From assembly GCA_963680875.1 (NCBI GenBank), contig OY804578.1, positions 4,340,001 to 4,404,000 on the forward strand: a stretch of DNA of 64,000 nt, in the 5' to 3' direction. The position numbers and the translations under genes are program-made. Positions 1-14,600 of the stretch are shown one piece after another (position 1 is the first letter of the stretch; every line of letters begins with the position of its first letter). The notes under the pieces were generated by a model. The model saw only the letters and a list, made by a program, of their open reading frames with translations, was not told where the DNA came from and did not search any database. This DNA is from Bathymodiolus brooksi (Eukaryota; Mollusca; Bivalvia; Mytilida; Modiolidae).

Positions 1-59
1 ACTGGATATAGAATAGGAAATATAAGTGTTAACAGTACAGCATGTGTAGACGACATCGT
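1..59 (+). repeat. Class A monomer (59 bp, TGTTAACA), representative copy
   Basis: This is the commonest monomer form. It has the 8-bp palindrome TGTTAACA at unit positions 27-34, followed by CAGTACAGC. Runs of seven to nine near-identical class A units occur, for example in 5,029-5,510 and 10,050-10,520. It contains two CpG dinucleotides, at unit positions 51-52 and 57-58. The phase chosen here (starting at ACTGG) is only the window's own start; the biological repeat boundary is unknown. Confidence 0.95.
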
Positions 60-63
60 ACTG
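33..63. repeat. Inverted repeat spanning the monomer junction (CAGTAC / GTACTG)
   Basis: CAGTAC at unit positions 33-38 is the exact reverse complement of GTACTG, formed by the last two bases of one monomer and the first four of the next, with 19 bases between. Inside the loop ATGT (42-45) and ACAT (53-56) are also complementary across seven bases. This arrangement recurs in nearly every class A unit. In class C the upstream arm becomes AGTAC next to an extra GTACTG. The arms are short, so a stable cruciform is doubtful; a dimeric protein-binding site is equally possible. One representative copy is given. Confidence 0.6.
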
Positions 64-295
64 GATATAGAATAGGAAATATAAGTGTAAACAGTACAGC
101 ATGTGTAGACGACATCGTACTGGATATAGAATAGGAAATATAAGTGTTAACAGTACAGCATGTGTAGACGACATCGTACTGGATATAGAATAGGAAATAT
201 AAGTATTAACAGTACAGCATGTGTAGACGACATCGTACTGGATATAGAATAGGAAATATAAGTGTTAACAGTACAGCATGTGTAGACGACATCGT

Positions 296-359
296 CCTGG
301 ATATAGAATAGGAAATATAAGTATTAATAGTACTGTACAGCATGTGTAGACGACATCGT
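296..359 (+). repeat. Class C monomer (64 bp, TATTAATA plus 5-bp insertion), representative copy
   Basis: This is the first 64-bp unit in the window. It carries TATTAATA and five added bases, so that AGTACAGC reads AGTACTGTACAGC. The insertion creates two further small palindromes, AGTACT and CTGTACAG. The added bases also make a GTACTG that copies the start of the next monomer (GT then ACTGG). About 175 such units (roughly one in six) are spread through the array, usually as single units separated by two to nine 59-mers. This copy also begins CCTGG instead of ACTGG. A frequent subtype reads TTAATTGTACTG (from about 24.8 kb rightward). Confidence 0.93.
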
Positions 360-1731
360 ACTGGATATAGAATAGGAAATATAAGTGTTAACAGTACAGC
401 ATGTGTAGACGACATCGTACTGGATATAGAATAGGAAATATAAGTGTTAACAGTACAGCATGTGTAGACGACATCGTACTGGATATAAAATAGGAAATAT
501 AAGTGTTAACAGTACAGCATGTGTAGACGACATCGTACTGGATATAGAATAGGAAATATAAGTATTAATAGTACTGTACAGCATGTGTAGACGACATTGT
601 ACTGGATATCGAATAGGAAATATAAGTGTTAACAGTACAGCATGTGTAGACGACATCGTACTGGATATAGAATAGGAAATATAAGTGTTAACAGTACAGC
701 ATGTGTAGACGACATCGTACTGGATATAGAATAGGAAATATAAGGGTTAACAGTACAGCATGTGTAGACGACATCGTACTGGATATAGAATAGGAAATAT
801 AAGTGTTAACAGTACAGCATGTGTAGACGACATCGTACTGGATAGAGAATAGGAAATATAAGTGTTAACAGTACAGCATGTGTAGACGACATCGTACTGG
901 ATATAAAATAGGAAATATAAGTGTTAACAGTACAGCATGTGTAGACGACATCGTACTGGATATAGAATAGGAAATATAAGTATTAATAGTACTGTACAGC
1001 ATGTGTAGACGACATCGTACTGGATATAGAATAGGAAATATAAGTGTTAACAGTACAGCATGTGTAGACGACATCGTACTGGATATAGAATAGGAAATAT
1101 AAGTGTTAACAGTACAGCATGTGTAGACGACATCGTACTGGATATAGAATAGGAAATATAAGTGTTAACAATACAGCATGTGTAGACGACATCGTACTGG
1201 ATATAGAATAGGAAATATAAGTATTAATAGTACTGTACAGCATGTGTAGACGACATCGTACTGGATATAGAATAGGAAATATAAGTGTTAACAGTACAGC
1301 ATGTGTAGACGACATCGTACTGGATATAGAATAGGAAATATAAGTGTTAACAGTACAGCATGTGTAGACGACATCGTACTGGATATAGAATAGGAAATAT
1401 AAGTGTTAACAGTACAGCATGTGTAGACGACATCGTACTGGATATAGAATAGGAAATATAAGTGTTAACAGTACAGCATGTGTAGACGACATCGTACTGG
1501 ATATAGAATAGGAAATATAAGTGTTAACAGTACAGCATGTGTAGACGACATCGTACTGGATATAGAATAGGAAATATAAGTGTTAACAGTACAGCATGTG
1601 TAGACGACATCGTACTGGATATAGAATAGGAAATATAAGTGTTAACAGTACAGCATGTGTAGACGACATCGTACTGGATATAGAATAGGAAATATAAGTG
1701 TTAACAGTACAGCATGTGTAGACGACATCGC

Positions 1732-1790
1732 ACTGGATATAGAATAGGAAATATAAGTATTAATAGTACAGCATGTGTAGACGACATCGT
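1732..1790 (+). repeat. Class B monomer (59 bp, TATTAATA), representative copy
   Basis: This monomer has the class A length, but positions 28 and 33 are A and T instead of G and C, so the central palindrome becomes TATTAATA. No five-base insertion is present. In regions I to IV, class B units usually follow a monomer ending in CGC rather than CGT, and they often sit beside class C units. Further examples lie around 5,530, 6,600, 7,380, 11,450 and 24,710. By sequence it is either an intermediate between A and C or a recombinant of them. Confidence 0.9.
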
Positions 1791-3269
1791 ACTGGATATA
1801 GAATAGGAAATATAAGTATTAATAGTACTGTACAGCATGTGTAGACGACATCGTACTGGATATAGAATAGGAAATATAAGTATTAATAGTACAGCATGTG
1901 TAGACGACATCGTACTGGATATAGAATAGGAAATATAAGTGTTAACAGTACAGCATGTGTAGACGACATCGTACTGGATATAGAATAGGAAATATAAGTG
2001 TTAACAGTACAGCATGTGTAGACGACATCGTACTGGATATAGAATAGGAAATATAAGTGTTAACAGTACAGCATGTGTAGACGACATCGTACTGGATATA
2101 GAATAGGAAATATAAGTATTAATAGTACTGTACAGCATGTGTAGACGACATCGTACTGGATATAGAATAGGAAATATAAGTGTTAACAGTACAGCATGTG
2201 TAGACGATATCGTACTGGATATAGAATAGGAAATATAAGTGTTAACAGTACAGCATGTGTAGACGACATCGTACTGGATATAAAATAGGAAATATAAGTG
2301 TTAACAGTACAGCATGTGTAGACGACATCGTACTGGATATAGAATAGGAAATATAAGTATTAATAGTACTGTACAGCATGTGTAGACGACATTGTACTGG
2401 ATATCGAATAGGAAATATAAGTGTTAACAGTACAGCATGTGTAGACGACATCGTACTGGATATAGAATAGGAAATATAAGTGTTAACAGTACAGCATGTG
2501 TAGACGACATCGTACTGGATATAGAATAGGAAATATAAGTGTTAACAGTACAGCATGTGTAGACGACATCGTACTGGATATAGAATAGGAAATATAAGTG
2601 TTAACAGTACAGCATGTGTAGACGACATCGTACTGGATAGAGAATAGGAAATATAAGTGTTAACAGTACAGCATGTGTAGACGACATCGTACTGGATATA
2701 AAATAGGAAATATAAGTGTTAACAGTACAGCATGTGTAGACGACATCGTACTGGATATAGAATAGGAAATATAAGTATTAATAGTACTGTACAGCATGTG
2801 TAGACGACATCGTACTGGATATAGAATAGGAAATATAAGTGTTAACAGTACAGCATGTGTAGACGACATCGTACTGGATATAGAATGGAAAATATAAGTG
2901 TTAACAGTACAGCATGTGTAGACGACATCGTACTGGATATAGAATAGGAAATATAAGTGTTAACAGTACAGCATGTGTAGACGACATCGTACTGGATATA
3001 GAATAGGAAATATAAGTGTTAACAGTACAGCATGTGTAGACGACATCGTACTGGATATAGAATAGGAAATATAAGTGTTAACAGTACAGCATGTGTAGAC
3101 GACATCGTACTGGATATAGAATAGGAAATATAAGTGTTAACAGTACAGCATGTGTAGACGACATCGTACTGGATATAGAATAGGAAATATAAGTGTTAAC
3201 AGTACAGCATGTGTAGACGACATCGTACTGGATATAGAATAGGAAATATAAGTATTAATAGTACTGTAC

Positions 3270-5645
3270 AGCATGTGTAGACGACATCGTACTGGATATA
3301 GAATAGGAAATATAAGTGTTAACAGTACAGCATGTGTAGACGACATCGTACTGGATATAGAATAGGAAATATAAGTATTAATAGTACTGTACAGCATGTG
3401 TAGACGACATCGTACTGGATATAGAATAGGAAATATAAGTGTTAACAGTACAGAATGTGTAGACGACATCGTACTGGATATAGAATAGGAAATATAAGTG
3501 TTAACAGTACAGCATGTGTAGACGACATCGTCCTGGATATAGAATAGGAAACATAAGTGTTAACAGTACAGCATGTGTAGACGACATCGTACTGGATAGA
3601 TAATAGGAAATATAAGTGTTAACAGTACAGCATGTGTAGACGACATCGTACTGGATATAAAATAGGAAATATAAGTGTTAACAGTACAGCATGTGTAGAC
3701 GACATCGTACTGGATATAGAATAGGAAATATAAGTATTAATAGTAATGTACAGCATGTGTAGACGACATCGTACTGGATATATAATAGGAAATATAAGTG
3801 TTAACAGTACAGCATGTGTAGACGACATCGTACTGGATATAGAATAGGAAATATAAGTGTTAACAGTACAGAATGTGTAGACGACATCGTACTGGATATA
3901 GAATAGGAAATATAAGTATTAATAGTACTGTACAGCATGTGTAGACGACATCGTACTGGATATAGAATAGGAAATATAAGTGTTAACAGTACAGCATGTG
4001 TAGACGACATCGTACTGGATATAGAATAGGAAATATAAGTGTAAACAGTACAGCATGTGTAGACGACATCGTACTGGATATAGAATAGGAAATATAAGTG
4101 TTAACAGTACAGCATGTGTAGACGACATCGTACTGGATATAGAATAGGAAATATAAGTATTAACAGTACAGCATGTGTAGACGACATCGTACTGGATATA
4201 GAATAGGAAATATAAGTGTTAACAGTACAGCATGTGTAGACGACATCGTCCTGGATATAGAATAGGAAATATAAGTATTAATAGTACTGTACAGCATGTG
4301 TAGACGACATCGTACTGGATATAGAATAGGAAATATAAGTGTTAACAGTACAGCATGTGTAGACGACATCGTACTGGATATAGAATAGGAAATATAAGTG
4401 TTAACAGTACAGCATGTGTAGACGACATCGTACTGGATATAAAATAGGAAATATAAGTGTTAACAGTACAGCATGTGTAGACGACATCGTACTGGATATA
4501 GAATAGGAAATATAAGTATTAATAGTACTGTACAGCATGTGTAGACGACATTGTACTGGATATCGAATAGGAAATATAAGTGTTAACAGTACAGCATGTG
4601 TAGACGACATCGTACTGGATATAGAATAGGAAATATAAGTGTTAACAGTACAGCATGTGTAGACGACATCGTACTGGATATAGAATAGGAAATATAAGTG
4701 TTAACAGTACAGCATGTGTAGACGACATCGTACTGGATATAGAATAGGAAATATAAGTGTTAACAGTACAGCATGTGTAGATGACATCGTACTGGATAGA
4801 GAATAGGAAATATAAGTGTTAACAGTACAGCATGTGTAGACGACATCGTACTGGATATAAAATAGGAAATATAAGTGTTAACAGTACAGCATGTGTAGAC
4901 GACATCGTACTGGATATAGAATAGGAAATATAAGTATTAATAGTACTGTACAGCATGTGTAGACGACATCGTACTGGATATAGAATAGGAAATATAAGTG
5001 TTAACAGTACAGCATGTGTAGACGACATCGTACTGGATATAGAATAGGAAATATAAGTGTTAACAGTACAGCATGTGTAGACGACATCGTACTGGATATA
5101 GAATAGGAAATATAAGTGTTAACAGTACAGCATGTGTAGACGACATCGTACTGGATATAGAATAGGAAATATAAGTGTTAACAGTACAGCATGTGTAGAC
5201 GACATCGTACTGGATATAGAATAGGAAATATAAGTGTTAACAGTACAGCATGTGTAGACGACATCGTACTGGATATAGAATAGGAAATATAAGTGTTAAC
5301 AGTACAGCATGTGTAGACGACATCGTACTGGATATAGAATAGGAAATATAAGTGTTAACAGTACAGCATGTGTAGACGACATCGTACTGGATATAGAATA
5401 GGAAATATAAGTGTTAACAGTACAGCATGTGTAGACGACATCGTACTGGATATAGAATAGGAAATATAAGTGTTAACAGTACAGCATGTGTAGACGACAT
5501 CGCACTGGATATAGAATAGGAAATATAAGTATTAATAGTACAGCATGTGTAGACGACATCGTACTGGATATAGAATAGGAAATATAAGTATTAATAGTAC
5601 TGTACAGCATGTGTAGACGACATCGTACTGGATATAGAATAGGAA
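3270..5645 (+). repeat. ~2.4-kb segment, first copy (second at 8,291-10,666, offset 5,021)
   Basis: All markers in this segment recur 5,021 bp downstream (84 monomers, 13 of class C, confirmed by counting the class C units from 4,160 to 9,181). They include GAAACATAAG, GATAGATAATAGG, a class C unit with TAGTAATGTA, GATATATAATAGG, ACAGAATG, GTAAAC, the mixed TATTAACA unit, GATATAAAATAGG and GATATCGAATAGG. The left limit is set by ACAGGATG at 8,291, absent from the first copy. The right limit is set by the unit at about 5,650, which is class B here and class A with GATGAC at about 10,670. Confidence 0.88.
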
Positions 5646-6840
5646 ATATAAGTATTAATAGTACAGCATGTGTAGACGACATCGTACTGGATATAGAATA
5701 GGAAATATAAGTGTTAACAGTACAGCATGTGTAGACGACATCGTACTGGATATAGAATAGGAAATATAAGTGTTAACAGTACAGCATGTGTAGACGACAT
5801 CGTACTGGATATAGAATAGGAAATATAAGTGTTAACAGTACAGCATGTGTAGATGACATCGTACTGGATAGAGAATAGGAAATATAAGTGTTAACAGTAC
5901 AGCATGTGTAGACGACATCGTACTGGATATAAAATAGGAAATATAAGTGTTAACAGTACAGCATGTGTAGACGACATCGTACTGGATATAGAATAGGAAA
6001 TATAAGTATTAATAGTACTGTACAGCATGTGTAGACGACATCGTACTGGATATAGAATAGGAAATATAGGTGTTAACAGTACAGCATGTGTAGACGACAT
6101 CGTACTGGATATAGAATAGGAAATATAAGTGTTAACAGTACAGCATGTGTAGACGACATCGTACTGGATATAGAATAGGAAATATAAGTGTTAACAGTAC
6201 AGCATGTGTAGACGACATCGTACTGGATATAGAATAGGAAATATAAGTGTTAACAGTACAGCATGTGTAGACGACATCGTACTGGATATAGAATAGGAAA
6301 TATAAGTGTTAACAGTACAGCATGTGTAGACGACATCGTACTGGATATAGAATAGGAAATATAAGTGTTAACAGTACAGCATGTGTAGACGACATCGTAC
6401 TGGATATAGAATAGGAAATATAAGTGTTAACAGTACAGCATGTGTAGACGACATCGTACTGGATATAGAATAGGAAATATAAGTGTTAACAGTACAGCAT
6501 GTGTAGACGACATCGTACTGGATATAGAATAGGAAATATAAGTGTTAACAGTACAGCATGTGTAGACGACATCGCACTGGATATAGAATAGGAAATATAA
6601 GTATTAATAGTACAGCATGTGTAGACGACATCGTACTGGATATAGAATAGGAAATATAAGTATTAATAGTACTGTACAGCATGTGTAGACGACATCGTAC
6701 TGGATATAGAATAGGAAATATAAGTATTAATAGTACAGCATGTGTAGACGACATCGTACTGGATATAGAATAGGAAATATAAGTGTTAACAGTACAGCAT
6801 GTGTAGACGACATCGTACTGGATATAGAATAGGAAATATA
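4697..6840 (+). repeat. 1,072-bp tandem duplication (two copies)
   Basis: The markers GATGAC (4,779 and 5,851), GATAGAGAATAGG, GATATAAAATAGG, a class C unit, a run of class A units, a CGCACTGG junction and then the B-C-B trio recur at exactly 1,072 bp (18 monomers, two of class C). A private change at 6,069 (ATAGGTGTTAAC) distinguishes copy two. Edges are uncertain by about one monomer because neighbouring units are identical. Confidence 0.85.
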
Positions 6841-8290
6841 AGTGTTAACAGTACAGCATGTGTAGACGACATCGTACTGGATATAGAATAGGAAATATAA
6901 GTGTTAACAGTACAGCATGTGTAGACGACATCGTACTGGATATAGAATAGGAAATATAAGTATTAATAGTACTGTACAGCATGTGTAGACGACATCGTAC
7001 TGGATATAGAATAGGAAATATAAGTGTTAACAGTACAGCATGTGTAGACGACATCGTACTGGATATAGAATAGGAAATATAAGTGTTAACAGTACAGCAT
7101 GTGTAGACGACATCGTACTGGATATAGAATAGGAAATATAAGTGTTAACAGTACAGCATGTGTAGACGACATCGTACTGGATATAGAATAGGAAATATAA
7201 GTGTTAACAGTACAGCATGTGTAGACGACATCGTACTGGATATAGAATAGGAAATATAAGTGTTAACAGTACAGCATGTGTAGACGACATCGTACTGGAT
7301 ATAGAATAGGAAATATAAGTGTTAACAGTACAGCATGTGTAGACGACATCGCACTGGATATAGAATAGGAAATATAAGTATTAATAGTACAGCATGTGTA
7401 GACGACATCGTACTGGATATAGAATAGGAAATATAAGTATTAATAGTACTGTACAGCATGTGTAGACGACATCGTACTGGATATAGAATAGGAAATATAA
7501 GTATTAATAGTACAGCATGTGTAGACGACATCGTACTGGATATAGAATAGGAAATATAAGTGTTAACAGTACAGCATGTGTAGACGACATCGTACTGGAT
7601 ATAGAATAGGAAATATAAGTGTTAACAGTACAGCATGTGTAGACGACATCGTACTGGATATAGAATAGGAAATATAAGTATTAATAGTACTGTACAGCAT
7701 GTGTAGACGACATCGTACTGGATATAGAATAGGAAATATAAGTGTTAACAGTACAGCATGTGTAGACGATATCGTACTGGATATAGAATAGGAAATATAA
7801 GTGTTAACAGTACAGCATGTGTAGACGACATCGTACTGGATATAAAATAGGAAATATAAGTGTTAACAGTACAGCATGTGTAGACGACATCGTACTGGAT
7901 ATAGAATAGGAAATATAAGTATTAATAGTACTGTACAGCATGTGTAGACGACATTGTACTGGATATCGAATAGGAAATATAAGTGTTAACAGTACAGCAT
8001 GTGTAGACGACATCGTACTGGATATAGAATAGGAAATATAAGTGTTAACAGTACAGCATGTGTAGACGACATCGTACTGGATATAGAATAGGAAATATAA
8101 GTGTTAACAGTACAGCATGTGTAGACGACATCGTACTGGATATAGAATAGGAAATATAAGTGTTAACAGTACAGCATGTGTAGACGACATCGTACTGGAT
8201 AGAGAATAGGAAATATAAGTGTTAACAGTACAGCATGTGTAGACGACATCGTACTGGATATAAAATAGGAAATATAAGTGTTAACAGTAC

Positions 8291-10666
8291 AGGATGTGTA
8301 GACGACATCGTACTGGATATAGAATAGGAAATATAAGTGTTAACAGTACAGCATGTGTAGACGACATCGTACTGGATATAGAATAGGAAATATAAGTATT
8401 AATAGTACTGTACAGCATGTGTAGACGACATCGTACTGGATATAGAATAGGAAATATAAGTGTTAACAGTACAGAATGTGTAGACGACATCGTACTGGAT
8501 ATAGAATAGGAAATATAAGTGTTAACAGTACAGCATGTGTAGACGACATCGTCCTGGATATAGAATAGGAAACATAAGTGTTAACAGTACAGCATGTGTA
8601 GACGACATCGTACTGGATAGATAATAGGAAATATAAGTGTTAACAGTACAGCATGTGTAGACGACATCGTACTGGATATAAAATAGGAAATATAAGTGTT
8701 AACAGTACAGCATGTGTAGACGACATCGTACTGGATATAGAATAGGAAATATAAGTATTAATAGTAATGTACAGCATGTGTAGACGACATCGTACTGGAT
8801 ATATAATAGGAAATATAAGTGTTAACAGTACAGCATGTGTAGACGACATCGTACTGGATATAGAATAGGAAATATAAGTGTTAACAGTACAGAATGTGTA
8901 GACGACATCGTACTGGATATAGAATAGGAAATATAAGTATTAATAGTACTGTACAGCATGTGTAGACGACATCGTACTGGATATAGAATAGGAAATATAA
9001 GTGTTAACAGTACAGCATGTGTAGACGACATCGTACTGGATATAGAATAGGAAATATAAGTGTAAACAGTACAGCATGTGTAGACGACATCGTACTGGAT
9101 ATAGAATAGGAAATATAAGTGTTAACAGTACAGCATGTGTAGACGACATCGTACTGGATATAGAATAGGAAATATAAGTATTAACAGTACAGCATGTGTA
9201 GACGACATCGTACTGGATATAGAATAGGAAATATAAGTGTTAACAGTACAGCATGTGTAGACGACATCGTCCTGGATATAGAATAGGAAATATAAGTATT
9301 AATAGTACTGTACAGCATGTGTAGACGACATCGTACTGGATATAGAATAGGAAATATAAGTGTTAACAGTACAGCATGTGTAGACGACATCGTACTGGAT
9401 ATAGAATAGGAAATATAAGTGTTAACAGTACAGCAAGTGTAGACGACATCGTACTGGATATAAAATAGGAAATATAAGTGTTAACAGTACAGCATGTGTA
9501 GACGACATCGTACTGGATATAGAATAGGAAATATAAGTATTAATAGTACTGTACAGCATGTGTAGACGACATTGTACTGGATATCGAATAGGAAATATAA
9601 GTGTTAACAGTACAGCATGTGTAGACGACATCGTACTGGATATAGAATAGGAAATATAAGTGTTAACAGTACAGCATGTGTAGACGACATCGTACTGGAT
9701 ATAGAATAGGAAATATAAGTGTTAACAGTACAGCATGTGTAGACGACATCGTACTGGATATAGAATAGGAAATATAAGTGTTAACAGTACAGCATGTGTA
9801 GATGACATCGTACTGGATAGAGAATAGGAAATATAAGTGTTAACAGTACAGCATGTGTAGACGACATCGTACTGGATATAAAATAGGAAATATAAGTGTT
9901 AACAGTACAGCATGTGTAGACGACATCGTACTGGATATAGAATAGGAAATATAAGTATTAATAGTACTGTACAGCATGTGTAGACGACATCGTACTGGAT
10001 ATAGAATAGGAAATATAAGTGTTAACAGTACAGCATGTGTAGACGACATCGTACTGGATATAGAATAGGAAATATAAGTGTTAACAGTACAGCATGTGTA
10101 GACGACATCGTACTGGATATAGAATAGGAAATATAAGTGTTAACAGTACAGCATGTGTAGACGACATCGTACTGGATATAGAATAGGAAATATAAGTGTT
10201 AACAGTACAGCATGTGTAGACGACATCGTACTGGATATAGAATAGGAAATATAAGTGTTAACAGTACAGCATGTGTAGACGACATCGTACTGGATATAGA
10301 ATAGGAAATATAAGTGTTAACAGTACAGCATGTGTAGACGACATCGTACTGGATATAGAATAGGAAATATAAGTGTTAACAGTACAGCATGTGTAGACGA
10401 CATCGTACTGGATATAGAATAGGAAATATAAGTGTTAACAGTACAGCATGTGTAGACGACATCGTACTGGATATAGAATAGGAAATATAAGTGTTAACAG
10501 TACAGCATGTGTAGACGACATCGCACTGGATATAGAATAGGAAATATAAGTATTAATAGTACAGCATGTGTAGACGACATCGTACTGGATATAGAATAGG
10601 AAATATAAGTATTAATAGTACTGTACAGCATGTGTAGACGACATCGTACTGGATATAGAATAGGAA
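8291..10666 (+). repeat. ~2.4-kb segment, second copy (offset 5,021 from 3,270)
   Basis: This is the second copy of the 3,270-5,645 segment, with the same marker order and class C spacing. I noticed a private change at 9,435 (GCAAGTG for GCATGTG). The two copies are separated by about 2.6 kb of other array sequence. The event was therefore either a longer duplication later rearranged or a non-tandem transfer such as unequal exchange between offset sister arrays. Confidence 0.87.
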
Positions 10667-11560
10667 ATATAAGTGTTAACAGTACAGCATGTGTAGATGA
10701 CATCGTACTGGATAGAGAATAGGAAATATAAGTGTTAACAGTACAGCATGTGTAGACGACATCGTACTGGATATAAAATAGGAAATATAAGTGTTAACAG
10801 TACAGCATGTGTAGACGACATCGTACTGGATATAGAATAGGAAATATAAGTATTAATAGTACTGTACAGCATGTGTAGACGACATCGTACTGGATATAGA
10901 ATAGGAAATATAAGTGTTAACAGTACAGCATGTGTAGACGACATCGTACTGGATATAGAATAGGAAATATAAGTGTTAACAGTACAGCATGTGTAGACGA
11001 CATCGTACTGGATATAGAATAGGAAATATAAGTGTTAACAGTACAGCATGTGTAGACGACATCGTACTGGATATAGAATAGGAAATATAAGTGTTAACAG
11101 TACAGCATGTGTAGACGACATCGTACTGGATATAGAATAGGAAATATAAGTGTTAACAGTACAGCATGTGTAGACGACATCGTACTGGATATAGAATAGG
11201 AAATATAAGTGTTAACAGTACAGCATGTGTAGACGACATCGTACTGGATATAGAATAGGAAATATAAGTGTTAACAGTACAGCATGTGTAGACGACATCG
11301 TACTGGATATAGAATAGGAAATATAAGTGTTAACAGTACAGCATGTGTAGACGACATCGTACTGGATATAGAATAGGAAATATAAGTGTTAACAGTACAG
11401 CATGTGTAGACGACATCGCACTGGATATAGAATAGGAAATATAAGTATTAATAGTACAGCATGTGTAGACGACATCGTACTGGATATAGAATAGGAAATA
11501 TAAGTATTAATAGTACTGTACAGCATGTGTAGACGACATCGTACTGGATATAGAATAGGA
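9775..11560 (+). repeat. 895-bp tandem duplication (two copies)
   Basis: GATGAC at 9,802 and 10,697, followed by GATAGAGAATAGG, GATATAAAATAGG, a class C unit, a run of class A units and CGCACTGG, repeats at 895 bp (15 monomers, two of class C). It is the same marker string as the 1,072-bp repeat at 4.7-6.8 kb but three class A units shorter. Copy number in class A runs therefore changes independently of the marked units. Confidence 0.83.
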
Positions 11561-11699
11561 AATATAAGTATTAATAGTACAGCATGTGTAGACGACATCG
11601 TACTGGATATAGAATAGGAAATATAAGTGTTAACAGTACAGCATGTGTAGACGACATCGTACTGGATATAGAATAGGAAATATAAGTGTTAACAGTACA

Positions 11700-14600
11700 G
11701 CATGTGTAGACGACATCGTACTGGATATAGAATAGGAAATATAAGTGTTAACAGTACAGCATGTGTAGACGACATCGTACTGGATATAGAATAGGAAATA
11801 TAAGTATTAATAGTACTGTACAGCATGTGTAGACGACATCGTACTGGATATAGAATAGGAAATATAAGCGTTAACAGTACAGCATGTGTAGACGATATCG
11901 TACTGGATATAGAATAGGAAATATAAGTGTTAACAGTACAGCATGTGTAGACGACATCGTACTGGATATAAAATAGGAAATATAAGTGTTAACAGTACAG
12001 CATGTGTAGACGACATCGTACTGGATATAGAATAGGAAATATAAGTATTAATAGTACTGTACAGCATGTGTAGACGACATTGTACTGGATATCGAATAGG
12101 AAATATAAGTGTTAACAGTACAGCATGTGTAGACGACATCGTACTGGATATAGAATAGGAAATATAAGTGTTAACAGTACAGCATGTGTAGACGACATCG
12201 TACTGGATATAGAATAGGAAATATAAGTGTTAACAGTACAGCATGTGTAGACGACATCGTACTGGATATAGAATAGGAAATATAAGTGTTAACAGTACAG
12301 CATGTGTAGACGACATCGTACTGGATAGAGAATAGGAAATATAAGTGTTAACAGTACAGCATGTGTAGACGACATCGTACTGGATATAAAATAGGAAATA
12401 TAAGTGTTAACAGTACAGCATGTGTAGACGACATCGTACTGGATATAGAATAGGAAATATAAGTATTAATAGTACTGTACAGCATGTGTAGACGACATCG
12501 TACTGGATATAGAATAGGAAATATAAGTGTTAACAGTACAGCATGTGTAGACGACATCGTACTGGATATAGAATAGGAAATATAAGTGTTAACAGTACGG
12601 CATGTGTAGACGACATCGTACTGGATATAGAATAGGAAATATAAGTGTTAACAGTACAGCATGTGTAGACGACATCGTACTGGATATAGAATAGGAAATA
12701 TAAGTGTTAACAGTACAGCATGTGTAGACGACATCGTACTGGATATAGAATAGGAAATATAAGTGTTAACAGTACAGCATGTGTAGACGACATCGTACTG
12801 GATATAGAATAGGAAATATAAGTGTTAACAGTACAGCATGTGTAGACGACATCGTACTGGATATAGAATAGGAAATATAAGTGTTAACAGTACAGCATGT
12901 GTAGACGACATCGCACTGGATATAGAATAGGAAATATAAGTATCAATAGTACAGCATGTGTAGACGACATCGTACTGGATATAGAATAGGAAATATAAGT
13001 ATTAATAGTACTGTACAGCATGTGTAGACGACATCGTACTGGATATAGAATAGGAAATATAAGTATTAATAGTACAGCATGTGTAGACGACATCGTACTG
13101 GATATAGAATAGGAAATATAAGTGTTAACAGTACAGCATGTGTAGACGACATCGTACTGGATATAGAATAGGAAATATAAGTGTTAACAGTACAGCATGT
13201 GTAGACGACATCGTACTGGATATAGAATAGGAAATATAAGTGTTAACAGTACAGCATGTGTAGACGACATCGTACTGGATATAGAATAGGAAATATAAGT
13301 GTTAATAGTACTGTACAGCATGTGTAGACGACATCGTACTGGATATAGAATAGGAAATATAAGTATTAATAGTACTGTACAGCATGTGTAGACGACATCG
13401 TACTGGATATAGAATAGGAACTATAAGTGTTAACAGTACAGCATGTGTAGACGACATCGTACTGGATATAGAATAGGAAATATAAGTATTAATAGTACAG
13501 CATGTGTAGACGACATCGTACTGGATATAGAATAGGAAATATAAGTGTTAACAGTACAGCATGGGTAGAAGACATCGTACTGGATATAGAATAGGAAATA
13601 TAAGTGTTAACAGTACAGCATGTGTAGACGACATCGTACTGGATATAGAATAGGAAATATAAGTGTTAACAGTACAGGATGTGTAGACGACATCGTACTG
13701 GATATAGAATAGGAAATATAAGTGTTAACAGTACAGCATGTGTAGACGACATCGTACTGGATATAGAATAGGAAATATAAGTGTTAACAGTACCGCATGT
13801 GTAGACGACATCGTACTGGATATAGAATAGGAAATATAAGTATTAATAGTACTGTACAGCATGTGTAGACGACATCGTACTGGATATAGAATAGGAAATA
13901 TAAGTGTTAACAGTACAGCATGTGTAGACGACATCGTACTGGATATAGAAAAGGAAATATAAGTATTAATAGTACTGTACAGCATGTGTAGACGACATCG
14001 TACTGGATATAGAATAGGAAATATAAGTGTTAACAGTACAGAATGTGTAGACGACATCGTACTGGATATAGAATAGGAAATATAAGTGTTAACAGTACAG
14101 CATGTGTAGACGACATCGTCCTGGATATAGAATAGGAAACATAAGTGTTAACAGTACAGCATGTGTAGACGACATCGTACTGGATAGATAATAGGAAATA
14201 TAAGTGTTAACAGTACAGCATGTGTAGACGACATCGTACTGGATATAAAATAGGAAATATAAGTGTTAACAGTACAGCATGTGTAGACGACATCGTACTG
14301 GATATAGAATAGGAAATATAAGTATTAATAGTACTGTACAGCATGTGTAGACGACATCGTACTGGATATATAATAGGAAATATAAGTGTTAACAGTACAG
14401 CATGTGTAGACGACATCGTACTGGATATATAATAGGAAATATAAGTGTTAACAGTACAGAATGTGTAGACGACATCGTACTGGATATAGAATAGGAAATA
14501 TAAGTATTAATAGTACTGTACAGCATTTGTAGACGACATCGTACTGGATATAGAATAGGAAATATAAGTATTAACAGTAGAGCATGTGTAGACGACATCG

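Larger units (their letters stand above)
1..1080 (+). repeat. Partial copy of the 3,955-5,034 segment (offset 3,954 bp)
   Basis: Marker variants line up at a constant distance of 3,954 bp (66 monomers, 12 of class C). They are GTAAAC at 87 and 4,041, the mixed TATTAACA unit at about 204 and 4,158, a CCTGG start at 296 and 4,250, GATATAAAATAGG, the linked ATTGT plus GATATCGAATAGG pair, and GATAGAGAATAGG. The match ends a little after 1,080: a class C unit at about 1,240 has no partner near 5,190. The left edge lies outside the window. The pair is not perfect: 744 has AAGGGTTAAC and 4,780 has GATGAC, each on one side only. Confidence 0.85.
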
